The notes beneath the pieces were generated by a model. That model saw only the letters and a list, made by a program, of their open reading frames with translations, searched no databases and was not told the DNA's origin. A stretch of DNA of 5,129 nt from Acidobacteriota bacterium (lineage in GTDB: Bacteria > Acidobacteriota > Terriglobia > Terriglobales > Acidobacteriaceae), in the NCBI GenBank assembly GCA_021851625.1, contig JAJZCX010000139.1, positions 1-5,129 of the forward strand, read 5' to 3'. The position numbers were made by a program, and so were the translations under genes. Below are positions 4,618 to 5,129 of this stretch, in pieces (within the stretch, counting starts at the first letter, position 1; every line of letters begins with the position of its first letter).

Positions 4618-5129
4618 TTATCTCTGCTTCAATGTCTTCGCAAAAAATGTCTGCATGCGCTGATCGGCATCCGTAGTATCTTGCGGGCGGTAACCGGTTT
4701 TGTTGTTGGGGTTTTGGAAGGCGTGGCCTGCGTCGGCGTACTCCTTCACGTTGACCGGATGGCCCAAGGCCGCCATCTCTTTGGCAAATGCCTGCACGTC
4801 TTCCGGCGTAATGCCACGGTCGAGTGCGCCAAAGTTACCCAGCACCTGTGCGTGAATTTTCTTTAACTGCGTCGGGTCTGTGTCCAGCGCGCCGTAGTTG
4901 ATGGCCACCGCGCGCAGGGTTGGCTCGGCAATGGCCAGTTGCAGCGCAAAGCCGCCGCCCATGCACCAGCCGACGGCCCCGATGCGTTCAGCCTGCACAT
5001 CCTTGCGCGTCTTCAGGTAGGCGACGGCAGCCGTCAAATAGCCCACGCCGCGATCCTGCGGCAGCCCGCGCATCAGCTCGTGGGCCATCTCTGGGTCGGT
5101 GGCCGACTGGCCACGGTAGAGATCGACCG
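4618..5129 (-). CDS. Dienelactone hydrolase family protein, C-terminal part (5'-truncated by window edge)
   Basis: The visible 169 residues belong to the DLH branch of alpha/beta hydrolases. The prototype opens the lactone ring of dienelactones in chloroaromatic breakdown, but many members have unknown substrates. The frame runs off the window edge as VDLYRGQSATDPE, typical of the region before the nucleophile, so the Met at 5086-5088 is internal and the true start is missing. About 70 or more N-terminal residues are absent if compared with the approximately 235-aa prototype. The nucleophile elbow G-W-C-M-G-G has C55 (codon 4963-4965). The second triad member is probably D103 in GALD (4819-4821), and the third is H135 in AGHAF (4723-4725). 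The triad order and spacing fit the family. The stop is TAA at 4618-4620 and a hairpin terminator follows. Whether a signal peptide is present cannot be seen. Nothing nearby points to an aromatic-degradation pathway, so the substrate is unassigned. Confidence 0.93.
   Translation of the reverse strand, partial: VDLYRGQSATDPEMAHELMRGLPQDRGVGYLTAAVAYLKTRKDVQAERIGAVGWCMGGGFALQLAIAEPTLRAVAINYGALDTDPTQLKKIHAQVLGNFGALDRGITPEDVQAFAKEMAALGHPVNVKEYADAGHAFQNPNNKTGYRPQDTTDADQRMQTFFAKTLKQR

Noticed and set aside
4399..4866. 155-aa plus-strand frame
   Set aside because: Its second half is antisense to the hydrolase coding region, which has a clear family match. The first half lies in intergenic DNA with no coding signs.

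Overview
The window looks like chromosomal DNA from a moderately GC-rich bacterium. It is most likely an acidobacterium of the Terriglobia / Acidobacteriaceae type. This is an inference from three things: the style of the ECF sigma factor operon and its promoter, the intergenic repeats of the 'GTCATTCTGAGCG...GAAGAATCC' kind, and the protein sequences. No 16S rRNA or other definitive marker is present.

Layout. (1) 2-1231, + strand: the C-terminal 409 residues of DNA polymerase I (polA), with the whole polymerase domain and its start outside the window. (2) 2264-1228, - strand: a two-gene operon convergent with polA. It holds an ECF-type sigma-70 factor (2262-2264 is a GTG start) and, overlapping its 3' end by 22 bp, a small two-TM protein that is probably its membrane partner or anti-sigma factor. 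(3) 2265-3044: 780 bp without a credible gene. It holds a promoter-like element for the sigma operon (- strand), a composite array of imperfect palindromic intergenic repeats including a 126-bp segment duplicated 226 bp apart, and a second copy of the promoter-like element facing the other way. (4) 3045-3524, + strand: a 159-aa three-TM protein resembling DUF6249-type proteins, followed by a hairpin terminator. (5) 3977-3580, - strand: bacterial type A RNase P RNA (rnpB). (6) 4235-4322, + strand: tRNA-Leu(CAA) with encoded CCA. (7) 5129-4618, - strand: the C-terminal part of a dienelactone hydrolase family protein with its Cys-Asp-His triad, followed by a probable terminator.

How the parts fit. 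The informational genes (polA, rnpB, tRNA-Leu) are housekeeping and seem only to be neighbours. The regulatory unit is the centre. A 27-bp element occurs twice, matching at 24 of 27 positions without gaps. It is an A/T-rich inverted repeat running into TGCAACC. One copy lies 18 bp upstream of a TCGTAC box in front of the sigma gene, and the other 18 bp upstream of a TCTCAC box in front of the membrane protein gene. The simplest reading is that the ECF factor drives its own operon and the divergent membrane protein gene, and that repeats have accumulated between the two outward-facing promoters. This is inferred from sequence likeness and is the most interesting thing in the window.
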